Assembly: GCA_011634665.1 (NCBI GenBank) | Contig: WAEK01000021.1 | Coordinates: 697,501-761,500 of the forward strand | Source of the DNA: Mortierella sp. BCC40632 | Lineage: Eukaryota > Mortierellomycota > Mortierellomycetes > Mortierellales > Mortierellaceae | Length of the DNA stretch: 64,000 nucleotides | Reading direction: 5' to 3' | In this document: one piece after another, positions 28,739 through 39,619 of the stretch | Layout of the letters: every line of letters begins with the position of its first letter | Position numbering within the stretch: position 1 is the first letter of the stretch | Translations under genes and position numbers: made by a program | Notes under the pieces: model-generated | Told to the model about the DNA's origin: nothing | The model's input: only the letters and a program-made list of their open reading frames with translations | The model's database searches: none

Positions 28739-31026
28739 TCAGTACCGAAGCGTGGCCTGGGTCTGACTTGGGGAAGCATTGGGAGTAATGTCCTGCATCA
28801 TTGACATGGGTCGGTTACCAACCCCTGATCCTGGGATTCCATTGGGTCCAATAGATCCTGCTCCTGGGGGCATTGATCCGGGCATCATCCTGCCTGGAGG
28901 AGGAGGAGGTCCGCCTTGAGACATATGTGAGTGGGGTGGTGGAGGCAATGACCCTCGTGGGTGTGGTCCACCTCGTCCAGGTGGGCCTTGATGCATGGGA
29001 GGGGCTCCTCCTGCACGTCCATGTCCCATCACTCCGCCGATCGTGTCTGCATAAACGCCGTTGGCCTGGGCAACGGGACAATCCTTGTGCGCCAAGAGCA
29101 GGGCCTTGAGATGAATGATCTCGTCCCGAAGCACGGCGGTCTGTGCCTGCAGTTGTTCATTGTCGTTCGAAAGGAATTCCACCTTTGCCTGGAGATTGGC
29201 TAGCCATTGCTTCTTGCGCTGTCGACATTTCAATGCAGCTGTGAGAGGGAGAAGAGAGGAGAGGGGAAAAAAAAAAAAAAAAAAAAAAAAAAACCAGTCG
29301 GTAAGGCTCTCGCGCATTGTTGCCTATTGGCCCATGTTTATGAATTCATCCACTCCACCAGTGACAAGCAAGCGAGAGAGTAAAATAATAATAATAGCAC
29401 CACCACCAAGAGAGACAGACAGACGGACAGACCCGACAAAAGGGTCAGTCTCACCAACCAACCCCCCCGCTCCGCTCCCCTCCTCCTCAGATTCAAATCT
29501 TCCCCCCAAAACTCTTACCTTGACGATTGCGTTCCAAAAAGTTTTTACGCTTCTCATCATCATCCATTGGCTTTTCTTCTGCACTCCGTTTCTTGTGGTT
29601 GACTCCATTGACGCCTCCAGAACCTCCCATGGCTCCTCCTTTGCCCATCATACTGTTGTCTCCATTGCTCGATTGTTTAGACTGTTCCGAATCATCACTA
29701 TTGTCCTCCGAGGTCAACTTGGTACGACGCACCCCCCGCACAAAAGCTGGCTCCACTCCATTTTTAGGCAACTGTGGCGCTGCAACCATTCCTGGCATTC
29801 CGGGAAGACTCTGTCCGGCCTTGATCGGAGCCGTTGGTGGAGGTAGTCCATGTGTATGGGACATGGACTGTTGTGGATGATGGGCGTGGGAGGCCTGGTG
29901 GTGGGACAAATGTCCATTGGTATCGACGCTCTCCCGCTTGATCCATGCCTCACGCGTTGCCTGACTGAGAAGGTGTAGGTTACCATAGTTGTCACCCTGG
30001 GCTCCAGCTGGTGGAGGAGGTGGACCATAGCGATCATTCACATAGGGCTGAGCATTGGGATGAGGCATTGGCTGACCAGGCCGTGCCCCGGGTCCATGCT
30101 GCGAGTATGAAGACGGTTGTTGTGGTTGTGATGGCTGATGCTGTGATGGGGGTGGAGGTGGTCCTTGATGTTGCTGTTGTTGCTGTTGTTGCTGCTGCTG
30201 TTGTACAATCGATGAAGACTGGTTATAGACCGAGGGTTGAAAGGGGTCTGTAGGCGCAGGTCCAGCGTGGGGTGGAGGCGGAGGAAGCGATGGAATCGGC
30301 TGAGTCCCTGACATGCCAACTATCGCCATCGAGTTGTCCTGAACAGGTGCTACGGGATTAAAGATGTTCGGGATGGACGATGTAGAACTAGAGGGGAATG
30401 AACTGATAGGACCTGGAGGGTTGGCATTCATGTCGTCATCAAAGACAATTGGGTTCTGTGGTCCTTCGAGCATCGAAGGCGAAAGGGGTCCCATCCGCAG
30501 CGACTGCGTATCCCAATTGTACTGGTCTGTTCCTGGCAGGAGACGGCCCGACATGGAGGCAATGGGTGGCAGCACTGTCTTTGGAGTCTCGACAGCGGGT
30601 TGCTCGCCATTGCCCGAGGAAGGCTCCGTAGGAACGGTGCCAGACTTTGAGAAGCTCTGTTCAAAAGGGTTGGGCTCCATGTCTAGCTTTGAGCATGCCT
30701 GGAGACTCCGGATAGGACTGGCACCATTAACGGGCACCCGTTTTTCAGATTTGTCTTCTTCGGCAGATGTGGTGACGATGAATGGGATTGAGTTGGCGGG
30801 TGATGGAGGTAGTTCTTTAAAGAAAAAGAAATGAGAAGGAGAAGGACAATGACAATGTTAGTGGCATCTTCTTTCTGGTTCCTTTAGGACAAGAGAGGAT
30901 CGAGTTACCTCTAAAGAAGAAAAAGGTAAAGAAAAAGAAAAAAAGAGACATACCCATTGCACCTCGGTTAGAGATTTCCTGGCCAGGGCCAAGGTCTGTA
31001 GAGGCGAGAGATCCAACGGTGGTCAT
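28739..31026 (-). CDS. ATF1: Atf1/AtfA-type bZIP transcription factor
   Basis: Stress-response activator of the ATF/CREB type; in other fungi it acts downstream of the Sty1/Hog1 MAP kinase. Minus-strand exons 31026-30954, 30814-29519 and 29238-28739 close to 622 residues. Near the N-terminus is MEPNPFEQSFSKSG, the conserved Aft1-type osmotic-stress motif, then a Thr-Pro and LPPIASMSG segment like the HRA region. A poly-Q run and Pro/Gln-rich stretches follow. The basic region, EKRKNFLERNRQ then AALKCRQRKKQW, is split by the last intron, followed by a leucine zipper (LANLQAKVEFLSNDNEQLQ, LRDEIIHLKALLLAHKD). The C-terminal 100 residues are Gly/Pro/Met-rich. Assignment to ATF1 rests on these motifs. 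Confidence 0.93.
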
Positions 31027-31655
31027 GTCACTCTAGTGAGATTGGAAGGGACAAGGGTTGTCCTGGATGAGTGGCGTAGTGTGTGTGTTGCGTTAAAAGG
31101 ATAGAGTCGATGGTGGCGAGAGTGGCCGCTCTGGCGGTCAGAGGCCGAGTTGGTTCAGACAGTCCCGACAAAGCTGTTTATGGTGATCCAATGTCCGACG
31201 CCCTGGGTCCTGGGTCCGAGCCTGGGTCCGAGGGAGGTCCTGAGTTCCGATGATGGCTTGGAGAATGAGTTGTTGAGGCCTCCTATCTGGTAGAGTAGAA
31301 ACCAAAAAAAAAGTACATGGACAATAATAACGCCCAATAGTCAGAACATCTGCCGGGAGTTGCTGTTTTTGTCTTTTTGTCTCTCTTTCACACTCTCTCT
31401 CTCTCTCCCCTTCATGTCTGCGATGTTTGCTTCTTTTTCTTTTCACTGTCTCCTCACTCCCTCCTCTACTCGTGGGCATGACAACAAGCAGACGGAGGAT
31501 GAACAGCAACAGCAGCTAAATAAAAAGGGTCCCGACAGTCCACACGCACACGCGCGCACGCAAACACACGCACACACCGCAGACGTCAACTCCTGTTACT
31601 GCACTCCTGCACTGGGTCTCTTGTCTGCACATTGAAGAGAAAGAGACGGGTGGAC

Positions 31656-31691
31656 GGACAGACGGTCGGACAGACGGTCGGACAGACGGTC
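31656..31691. repeat. GACAGACGGTCG minisatellite, 3 copies
   Basis: 12-bp unit in tandem. The unit contains GAC and GTC arms, so each copy is partly self-complementary. Confidence 0.9.
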
Positions 31692-32648
31692 TTGCCACTT
31701 GCCGCTGAGCGGCAAAGCATCCAAGAAGGATGGGGGCTGGACAGAGAGAGGCTTGAGAGAGACAAAAAGATGTGACCCTTCTCTGGGAGAATAGGGTGGG
31801 GTTGTAGAGCGTGTCATCCATGCGTAGAAACAAGAGGGAGGAGAGAAGGGGAGAGAGAGAAAAGGTCCAAGCATGATGGGATGTGGAGCGTATATAGAAT
31901 GAAGAGGCGAAGAGGCGAGAGAGAAGGAAGCCCAAGGGTGTGTGTGTGTGTTGTGTGTTGTGCACTTTTTGTTGTTTTTTTTTTTTTTGCGCGGGAACGG
32001 GAACGCAAGCCAGGGGGAAAAAAGTCCAAAATGGGTTCTTTCATTGTGGGTCTGTCCGTCTTTTGTCACACCCGCCCGCTGGTTCGCCTTTTTTTTTTTT
32101 TTTTTCATTGGTAGTCCGCTGTCGGGTCCATCTGGCCTTCACCCACTCCCCCTCTAACTCTCTCACTCGAGTCATTCAAAAGACAAACACACACACACAA
32201 AAGAGCTTAGTGGCTGTAATGCATCAAAGGGGCAAGGAAAGGGAGAGAAATAAAGGCATTGTTCACTCTCTCTCTCACTCTCTCTCTCTCTCGCTGATTG
32301 GATGGCGCAGAGGTGCAGTGGATGGTCGGGCTTTCGCCCGAATGAGGCGAGATTAGTCAGCAGCACAACAGGCAGAAAGAAGGATAGAGAGAAAAAGATG
32401 GGAGAGGGAAAGAGAGAGAGAGAAAGGGTGGTGACAAGAGAAGATGAGCCGAAAGGGAGAAAAAGAGAGAAAGAGAGAGGAAGAGAGAAAGAGAGAAAGA
32501 GAGAAAGAGAGAGAGGCAGAGAAACAGAGAGACAGAGAAAAGGAAGGGAATAATAACAATAATAATAATAAAAAGGGCATCACCCGAATGAGAAAAAAAA
32601 AAGAGGAGACAGCCTCGGGGCGAACTGGGGACAGGAGCAGACGGGCAG

Positions 32649-32702
32649 ATGGCGGAGATACGCACCAAGGTCCGCGGCTTTTTGTTCAGCGATCGAGGCA
32701 AG
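32649..32702 (+). CDS. Possible first coding exon, gene not resolved
   Basis: An ATG opens 18 codons (MAEIRTKVRGFLFSDRGK) that end exactly at AAG followed by GTAGGT, a plausible splice donor. Codon use looks more gene-like than its surroundings. I could not find a matching second exon; an acceptor before ACTTTGGCAAAAGC at about 33286 gives an open frame but no recognisable protein. Function unknown. Confidence 0.25.
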
Positions 32703-32884
32703 GTAGGTTGGGCGATGATGGAGAGGAAAGCCAAGGAAGAGAGGCGGATGAGGATGAGAGAAGAAAGAGTTTGTGTGTGGGAGAGAGTGAGAGAGTGAGA
32801 GAGTGAGAGAGTGTGTGTTGTGTGTGGAGGGAGAGAGAGGTGAGAGAGTGAGAGTATGAGAGTGTGAGTGAGAAAGAGTTGTCT

Positions 32885-32896
32885 GGTGTGTGTGTA

Positions 32897-32927
<31 letters not shown>

Positions 32928-32940
32928 TGTGTGTGTATGA
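32885..32940. repeat. (TG)n tract
   Basis: GTGTGT repeats flanked by GAGAGT repeats from about 32780 to 32960. Confidence 0.9.
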
Positions 32941-33877
32941 GAGTGTGGTGTGAGGCGGGAAGAAGAGTGAGAGAAAGAGAGGAGAGAAGAGAGAGAGTGA
33001 GACGAGCGAGATATGAATGCCGATGATGATGATGGAGCTATTGACGTCATGCGGTCATCTCTTCTCCCACTCTACTTTTTGACAGCCCTTATTTTTTTTT
33101 TTTTTCTCCCTCTCTTTCGATTACTCTCCTCTTACTCTCTCCAAACGCCACCAGACTGGCGTATCTGTGCTAGTCCAGACTACGCAGGCGCCCAGCCGGT
33201 GGCGATTGGTGCCGGGATTTCTCTCTTTTTTCTTCCTCTCTCTCTATCCCACTCTCATCAACATCCCCCCACCCCCCACCCCCAGACTTTGGCAAAAGCA
33301 AAGGATAAAAAGTGCTGCGATACGTTGTCGGTCGACCTGTTGCCTGACAGCCACCCTTTGCTGTACACTACCTCCCTCCCCTCGCCCACAGGGCTGCTCT
33401 TCCCTGATTGGTTGCCGTTTGCCGTTCGCCCGTTGTTATCTGTTCTCTGGAGCAGTCCAAGGGGATCACGGGCTGGGCCAGCTCTCCGGCCAATGGTCCA
33501 GTCTATCCTGTGTTGGCAGGTCCTAGGTGATGGGACCACTTGGCCACCCCCGGACAAAACGTCGGTTCAGGAAGAAAGAAGAAGAGGAGGAGGAGGAAGA
33601 AGAAGAAGAAAAGACAGACGTGCAGACGAGAAAAGAAGAAAAGAAAATAGATCCCCGCCGACCGGGGAAAGAAGAGAGAGGTTGGCGATGGACTGATGAA
33701 ACAGGCGGCGCACGGTAGGAGAAAGAGAAAAAAAAAAACTGACCTGGATGGAGACTCGACTGAGAGATACACTGTCAGGTGGACAGCCAGACAGACAGAC
33801 AGACAAACGGAACAGAACAGAGCAGAGCAGATTGAGCACTGACAGTCTGAACCGACAACTCAGTCGGAACTGACAAG

Positions 33878-33915
33878 ACTGATTGACAGCACTGATTGAC
33901 AGCACTGATTGACAG
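33878..33915. repeat. ACTGATTGACAGC minisatellite, 3 copies
   Basis: 13-bp unit, bordered by shorter GACAGA/ACAGAAC motifs. It extends a larger region of CAGACAGA-type repeats from 33785 to 33960. Confidence 0.9.
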
Positions 33916-34531
33916 AACAGACAGAACAGACAGAGCAGATTGATGGACTGACGGACAGAGTCCACAATGGGCTACTACAAGAGGACTGGTGAAAAAGGAA
34001 CGAGCAAAGAAGCAAAGGGGGTGTGTCAACACCGGCGGCCGCGCAGCGCTCCTTTATAGGCTGCCCCGTCGACAGTCAGTGGCCCGGGGAGTGGGCAGAA
34101 AGGATATAATGGACACAAACACACTCACACGCACAGAGACAGAGAGAGAGAGAGAGAGGAGAGAGACTGAGAGTGTGAGGTACCCCGTCATGCAAGCGGG
34201 CTCGAGCGAGAGGACCCTTGGGCGTGGTCGGCAAAAAAAAAAAAAAATAATAATAATAATAATAAACGGGCGCCAAAGCGTTCTTTATGCAGTCGGGTCA
34301 GGTCCAGCCGCACACGCGGAAAACATCTGTATCCTTCTTCTCCCCTATCCCAGGCCAGCGCCAGTCGGGAGCAGGAACAAGACGATGAGTACACAAGGAG
34401 TCCGCACTTCATTATTACAAACATGTTTCTATATTGCTTGGTCCATCATGCCCTGATAATTGACACAGCAAGCATGGGCCCACAACATAGACTCTAGTTC
34501 ATGCTGAGCCCCGGGAACAGGTGGGGGCTGT

Positions 34532-34537
34532 CGTCAT

Positions 34538-34572
<35 letters not shown>
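34532..34572. repeat. (CT)n microsatellite
   Basis: Pure CT run in the gene-poor region. Confidence 0.93.
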
Positions 34573-34573
<1 letters not shown>

Positions 34574-35059
34574 CGGGGAGCACACTCCTCATTCATTTGC
34601 TCCCCTCCACACACATACACTCACTCACTCACAGACATGCAACACCCTCAAGCGCACTTGGACCCAACAATGAAAAGAGCAAAACGGATCGGCCGTTGAA
34701 CACATAGTGCATTAGAGGTCCGCAACAGACACGAGACTCTTCATATCCCAAATACACGTCTCATGGAGGATGCAATGATTTACTCTTTCTCTCTCTCTCT
34801 CTCTCTTTTCTGTCACTCTCGCTCTCGCTCTCTCTTTTTCTCATATCTCTCTATGAAAGAGCTTTGACTTTAACAAGAAATCGGGGACCTGTCAAGTGAG
34901 ATCTGGCTCTTTTTTCTTCTTCTTTCTTTTCTGGCTTGGTCCATTGCTCTGTTCGGCCATGCCTTTTAGCAATTGCCTTTTTTTTTTTTTTCAGGACGTT
35001 ACTTTTGCTCTATCCCGTTCGTTCGACGGATCCATGTCTCTTTATCTCTTTATCCCATC

Positions 35060-35092
<33 letters not shown>

Positions 35093-35154
35093 TTTTGGGA
35101 TCCTTCCTTCTCCCTTTCCCTCTTTTCTTTTTTCTCTTTCTCCTCTTTCCTCAG

Positions 35155-35208
35155 AACCCCTGGGTCTTTGCCCTTTTGATTGGGATCGTCGTCGTCCACC
35201 TAAAATAA
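35155..35208 (+). CDS. Possible terminal exon encoding a membrane helix
   Basis: A strong acceptor (CTCTTTCCTCAG) is followed by 17 codons, NPWVFALLIGIVVVHLK, and then TAA. It looks like the C-terminal anchor of a small ER or mitochondrial membrane protein. No upstream exon could be assigned, so it may be fortuitous. Confidence 0.2.
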   Translation, partial: NPWVFALLIGIVVVHLK

Positions 35209-36294
35209 CCCAGGGCAGAAATAGACCCCTTCTTTTTTCAATCTTTCTTTCTTTTGGACATGGTCGTCGGGGGTCTTTTCAACTCAGGGCACAAATGATG
35301 TTTTCAATAGGGTAAGAGAAAATGATTATGTCAAAAAAAAAAGGTCACTGTGGATTAAGGTCCTAGAAAATAAATTTTGGTAGTCCGTCCTATGGTGAGG
35401 AGTTCTTGGGCAGAGAACTAGCATAAAAAGAAAAAGAAAAAAGAAGAGAGAGAGAAAAAAGGGCGGGGAGGTTGAAAAAAAAAAAAAGGACAAGTGTTGT
35501 GTGTTTGTGCGTGCATGCAGACAGGACAGACACAAACCATTTTGGTCCGCGTTTTTGCTGAAAGGCTGAAACGCTCGCCCGAGGGTCCGCAGGTCGGGGG
35601 CGGTGGAGAAAACATTAGTAAAAAGAAGAGAGGTGTTCGTAGAGCGGAATCGCACATTGTTCCTCGCTCTCTCCTGGCTTTGGGGCGGCTCTTCTTTCTC
35701 TCTCTCACTTCCCTGTGTCCGTGCCGCTTGACTGCCGAGGTATATCACGGGCTGCTCTTAGCCAACATTGTGGGCTGCACTGTCCATCGTTTTTGCTTCT
35801 CGGCTTTTCGTAGCAACAAGAAAAGAGAAAGAGATTGAGTATGTGGCCGAGCCTGGTCTCTCTCTGCCTTCCCCCCACCCCTCTCCTCTTTCTGTACTCT
35901 CCTAGACACCATTCTCACTCTTGCAGGAGAGAAGACTGCACGACAAGACGGATCTGCCAGAGCAACAGGGCCATAGACACTTTTATATAGATATATAAAT
36001 ATCTATACACTTTACTGAGGCAGGAGCTCTGGACCGCAGCGACCGTTCTCGTACCCACAAGGGGAAGAGGGGATGCAGGCTCGAGATTGGCAGAGCAGGA
36101 GACAGAGGGAGAAAAAAAAAAAGAGGAAGCCTCGTCGAGTGCCTGTCCTATCGAACCGCGTCTTTTTCTCTGTCTCTGTCTGTCTCTCTGTGTCTCTCTC
36201 TCGTCACCCACACGCAGGGCGAACACGAGATCTGCTTATCGGCTCCGAGCACTCCAGTCGTCGACCTGTCCTAGCCCAGGAGGTGGTGGGCACA

Positions 36295-36331
36295 AGGAAG
36301 GAAGGAAGGAAGGAAGGAAGGAAGGAAGGAA
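36295..36331. repeat. (GGAA)n tetranucleotide array
   Basis: About nine GGAA units followed by A20. Confidence 0.95.
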
Positions 36332-37220
36332 GAAAAAAAAAAAAAAAAAAAAGAACCATGCGCACAGGACGACTTGCACGACTCGTACCAACTCCCCGGA
36401 CCGGCTAGGCCAATGCCTGAGCAATCCAGCACGTCCATCTCCAGGCACTTCTGATGCATAGGCTTAAAAAAACCATGAAAGAGAAAAAAAAAGAGCGTCT
36501 GGATCGACCTCTTTTTTCTCTCTCTCGTTTACTTTTTCTTGTTCTCCTGCCTCTCTTTCTTCTAGGATGTAGGGGATCCGAGCATTTCCTCTCCTGGCGG
36601 CTCTGCAACAGGACGTTGATACGGAATTCTATGGAGCACCACAGTCTGGCTTTTTTTTTTTTTTTTTTTTGTAGTAATCCTTTGCACATCCTCCACCTTT
36701 TTTTTTCTATTGGTACAAAGTTCATCTGGTTTATCCAGTCAACCATGCAAAGCGAGCTTGTACATACCGTGCTAAAGGGGAGAGCGAGAAAGAGAAAGAG
36801 AGAGAGTATGTGTGAGAGAGAGAGAGGGATGAAGATGTCCCTTTCCTTTCCTTTCCTTTTTTTTTTCTTTTTTTCTATTCTTTTCTTTTACATGAATAAA
36901 TGCCTCTTTTCTTTTCTTTTATCATTGCTTACCCCAAGCTGAATGCAGTTCTCCTTTCATTTTGTAGCAACTACATAGAGTCTACTCAAAAATGACTAAA
37001 CAGGGTAAGCAAACTACGCACCAGACTTGTTTACACACCACACACTCTCTCTCTCCCATTTCACCCCCCACCCCCCAAAGTGTCATTGGGCGCTGTCAAG
37101 GAGTGTGGGAGAAGGGAAAAAGGGAAAAGGGAGAAAAAGAGAGGAGAAGTACATTAAAAGGAGGACAAAGGGGAGAAAGGGATATAACAAGGGTAAAAAA
37201 GAGATGAGGATAAACACGTT

Positions 37221-38660
37221 CTACGGTCGGACGGAAAGACAACATTCGCATTGCAGTGCAAGCGGCAAATTCAACAAGGTGCAGGTGGGACAAGTCCATG
37301 GAGGCCAAACGTTGTTGTTGTTATGGTTATCGTTGCTGTTGTTGTTGTTGTTGCTGCATGCTTGGGGTGGATCGAGTGGTTCTTGCGTCTCATGCCGAAG
37401 ATGCCTTTCTCGCAGCTTTTGACACTCTTTTTGCTCCTTCTCTTCCTCTTCCTCCTCCTCCTCCTGCGTGAGATCAATGAGTGGAGCACACATTTGCCTT
37501 CTTTGGGGTCGAAGGTTTGCATTATTCCACATCCAGTCGCCATGGTTGTCTTTCCCCCGATCATCCCCCTCATGACCCCGTTTACTGTCATTGTTTGTCC
37601 TATTGCTTGTCGTGTTGCTGTAGCTGCTGTTGTCAATGTTGCTGCTGTTGTTTTTGATGTTGTCACTTTTACCACTTTGTTTGTTCTCAGGAAAGCTACG
37701 GCTTTTGATTTCGTCCGTAGATTTGGTAGCTCTTCTCGTCATTGAGTGACCCTTCTCAGGATCCTGGACGGTCCCAACGGTTTCCAGAAGAGCCTCTGTC
37801 GGATCAAAAATCTCTTTCTCCTTGGCTTCTTCCTCTTGGACCGATCTTGACCCGCCACACCAGACCTGATCCCGAGCTCGACGCTCTGCAGCCAGAACAG
37901 CCATCTCTCTAGGACTATACCAATCTTCCCACGCGAACCGCTCAGATCGATTCTTTTCTCCACCCAGTGACCGTCCGCCTCCCTTTCCTGAATGGAGCAG
38001 CTGTTCGTTCATTCGACGTCGTTTCTCGGCTGCTAGAGCTATGACCTCTTGTGCTCCTCCTTGTCGAGTGGATCCAAGGATTGGATGACCATGAGGATCC
38101 GGACGCGTCATGATCTCTGGACGACGACTGCCTCCTAATGGAATGCCAACACCCCAAGACACCACCTGGTTCAGAGGGACTTTACGAAAAGGGGTACCTC
38201 CACCGAGTCGATGTCCCACCGTATCAAAGCCCTCGCCTGAATAACCAGTCAAAAGCACCAGCCGATCGTACTCGTCATTGAGGTTGTCCAGAGTTTTGTA
38301 AAAGAGTTCATCGTGAGGGCCTCGGATGTTGTGAGTAAGTTCATGAAGCATGGTTCCCAAAATGTCGTCCCAAGGCAAGAACGTGGTTTCGTCGGCATGG
38401 GAGCGTAGACAGAGTTGAATTTTGTAACCTCGGTTGGTGTTCATGCCGAGGAGGTGTTTTGGATAAAACTCGGCCAACGTATGGATCTTCCACCCATGGG
38501 CCTTCATGACCGGCCGTACCTATTATTCATTTGCTTGCCCAAGATATGAAGAGGACAGAGGAACAGATAAGTAAAGCGAAAGCAAGACCAAAAAAAAAAA
38601 AAAAAAAAGACGAGACAAGACAAGACAAGGCGTGGATCGGATCCTTGAAGAGACTCTTTT

Positions 38661-38695
<35 letters not shown>

Positions 38696-38839
38696 TTCTC
38701 TCGCGCAGTCTTCTACTACCATTGTGGCCACTCGGTGGAGGATCCGAAGGGCTTCCTCATGGTTCCGTTTCGAGGTCAGGACGGTAAAGTTGGAGACGAG
38801 GTCTAGACTTGAGGCGTGTTGACCAGTTCCTGGGCTCAT
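37221..38839 (-). CDS. WSS1: Wss1-type DNA-protein crosslink repair metalloprotease (WLM domain)
   Basis: Nuclear protease that clears proteins crosslinked to DNA and acts on SUMO-modified targets. Minus-strand exons 38839-38720 and 38519-37221 close in phase 0 to 472 residues. The start is MSPGTGQHAS, continuous with the WLM helix KRNHEEALRILHRVATM. The catalytic motif HELTHNIRGPHD gives zinc ligands His99, His103 and His109 with Glu100 as base. Other WLM features are MNTNRGYKIQLCLR and GFDTVGHRLGGG. After a basic, disordered middle come a SUMO-interaction motif LIDLT (387-391) followed by eight Glu, and a RanBP2-type zinc finger with Cys450, 453, 464 and 467 near the end. The intron contains a CTCACT hexamer array. 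Downstream is the gene-poor region. Confidence 0.94.
38661..38696. repeat. CTCACT hexamer array
   Basis: About six units in the WSS1 intron, close to the GTAGTA donor at 38719. Confidence 0.9.
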
Positions 38840-39619
38840 CGCTATTTCTCTTTTTCTTTTCTTTTTTCCTCCACTTTTTCTTTTTTCTTTTTGTCTTTCT
38901 CTCTTGACTCGATCTCCCTTCGCTGCTGATGAGATGGGTGAGACGAAGAGAAAGAGAGAAATGCGATTTGTTCTTCAGCCACGTGGTCTTTTATGATTTT
39001 TTTTCTGTCTCTGCTTCTTTCTCTTTCTAGCTGATCAAAAGAAAAAGCCATCTTTCTGATCTGATTTCATCTCATCCCAGTGGATCTCCTCTTTCCTTTT
39101 TGTGGATCTGATGATGGTTCTTCTTCCCCTTATCCCCTGAGATACCCAATGCAGTGTACCTATATTATTATATATTATCATTATTATTGTTATTTTTTTT
39201 AAAAAAAAAGAGAGAGAGAAGGAAATATCCCTGTCATGTGAAACTCACTAAGGCATTGATTAAGCACTTAGCAAGCGATTAAGAGCAGGCGGTTCCTCTC
39301 GGGCACCTAGAAAGTTTACGTTCACACGGACCAGGAAACCTAGTCCAATAAGCGAGGCAAAGTGTTGAGGTACCCGATTGCCACCCTGCAATAGCACAAA
39401 AACTGTGCCAACAAGGCGACAAAAGAAACATAAAAAAAAAAAAAAAAAAATTCGGGCAACTCCTTACAAAAAGGACTCGACGCCATTTCTCCCAGTCACT
39501 CATAATGGAGTCAAGATCAAGGGTCCACAGCCTCCAGCTACATTCCAAATGGTCTGTCCAGGTTGGACTGCTTTTTTGCTTTTTTTTTTTTTTTTAATTC
39601 TTTCTAGCCCATAGCAGTA
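38840..39619. other. Intergenic between WSS1 and the secreted protein gene
   Basis: Contains pyrimidine/purine stretches, a TTA/ATT-rich patch ending in T8A9 at 39193-39209, A18 near 39432 and T14 near 39580. The 39210-39420 part is of ordinary composition but shows no recognisable gene or tRNA. Confidence 0.6.

Larger units (their letters stand above)
31027..37220. other. Gene-poor 6.2 kb region with minisatellites
   Basis: No confident gene. Possible bZIP promoter at 31027-31140. Weak coding candidates are a minus-strand terminal exon at about 31142-31286, a plus-strand start exon at 32649-32702 and a plus-strand terminal exon at 35155-35208. Many TG, GA, CT and A/T runs, plus 12-bp and 13-bp minisatellites and a GGAA array. 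Composition at 33150-33560 and 35500-35800 is more balanced and could be regulatory or contain undetected exons. I saw no transposase, reverse transcriptase or long terminal repeats. Confidence 0.55.

Noticed and set aside
31656..31691. CRISPR-like or transposon terminal repeats
   Set aside because: The three copies are directly adjacent without spacers, so this is a minisatellite.
36992..37006. ATGACTAAACAGG followed by GTAAGC as a start exon
   Set aside because: Good ATG and donor, but no second exon was found before the antisense WSS1 gene; likely chance.
39210..39420. Possible tRNA or structured RNA
   Set aside because: Ordinary composition, but no tRNA T-loop consensus or cloverleaf could be traced by eye; the same negative result holds for the rest of the window.
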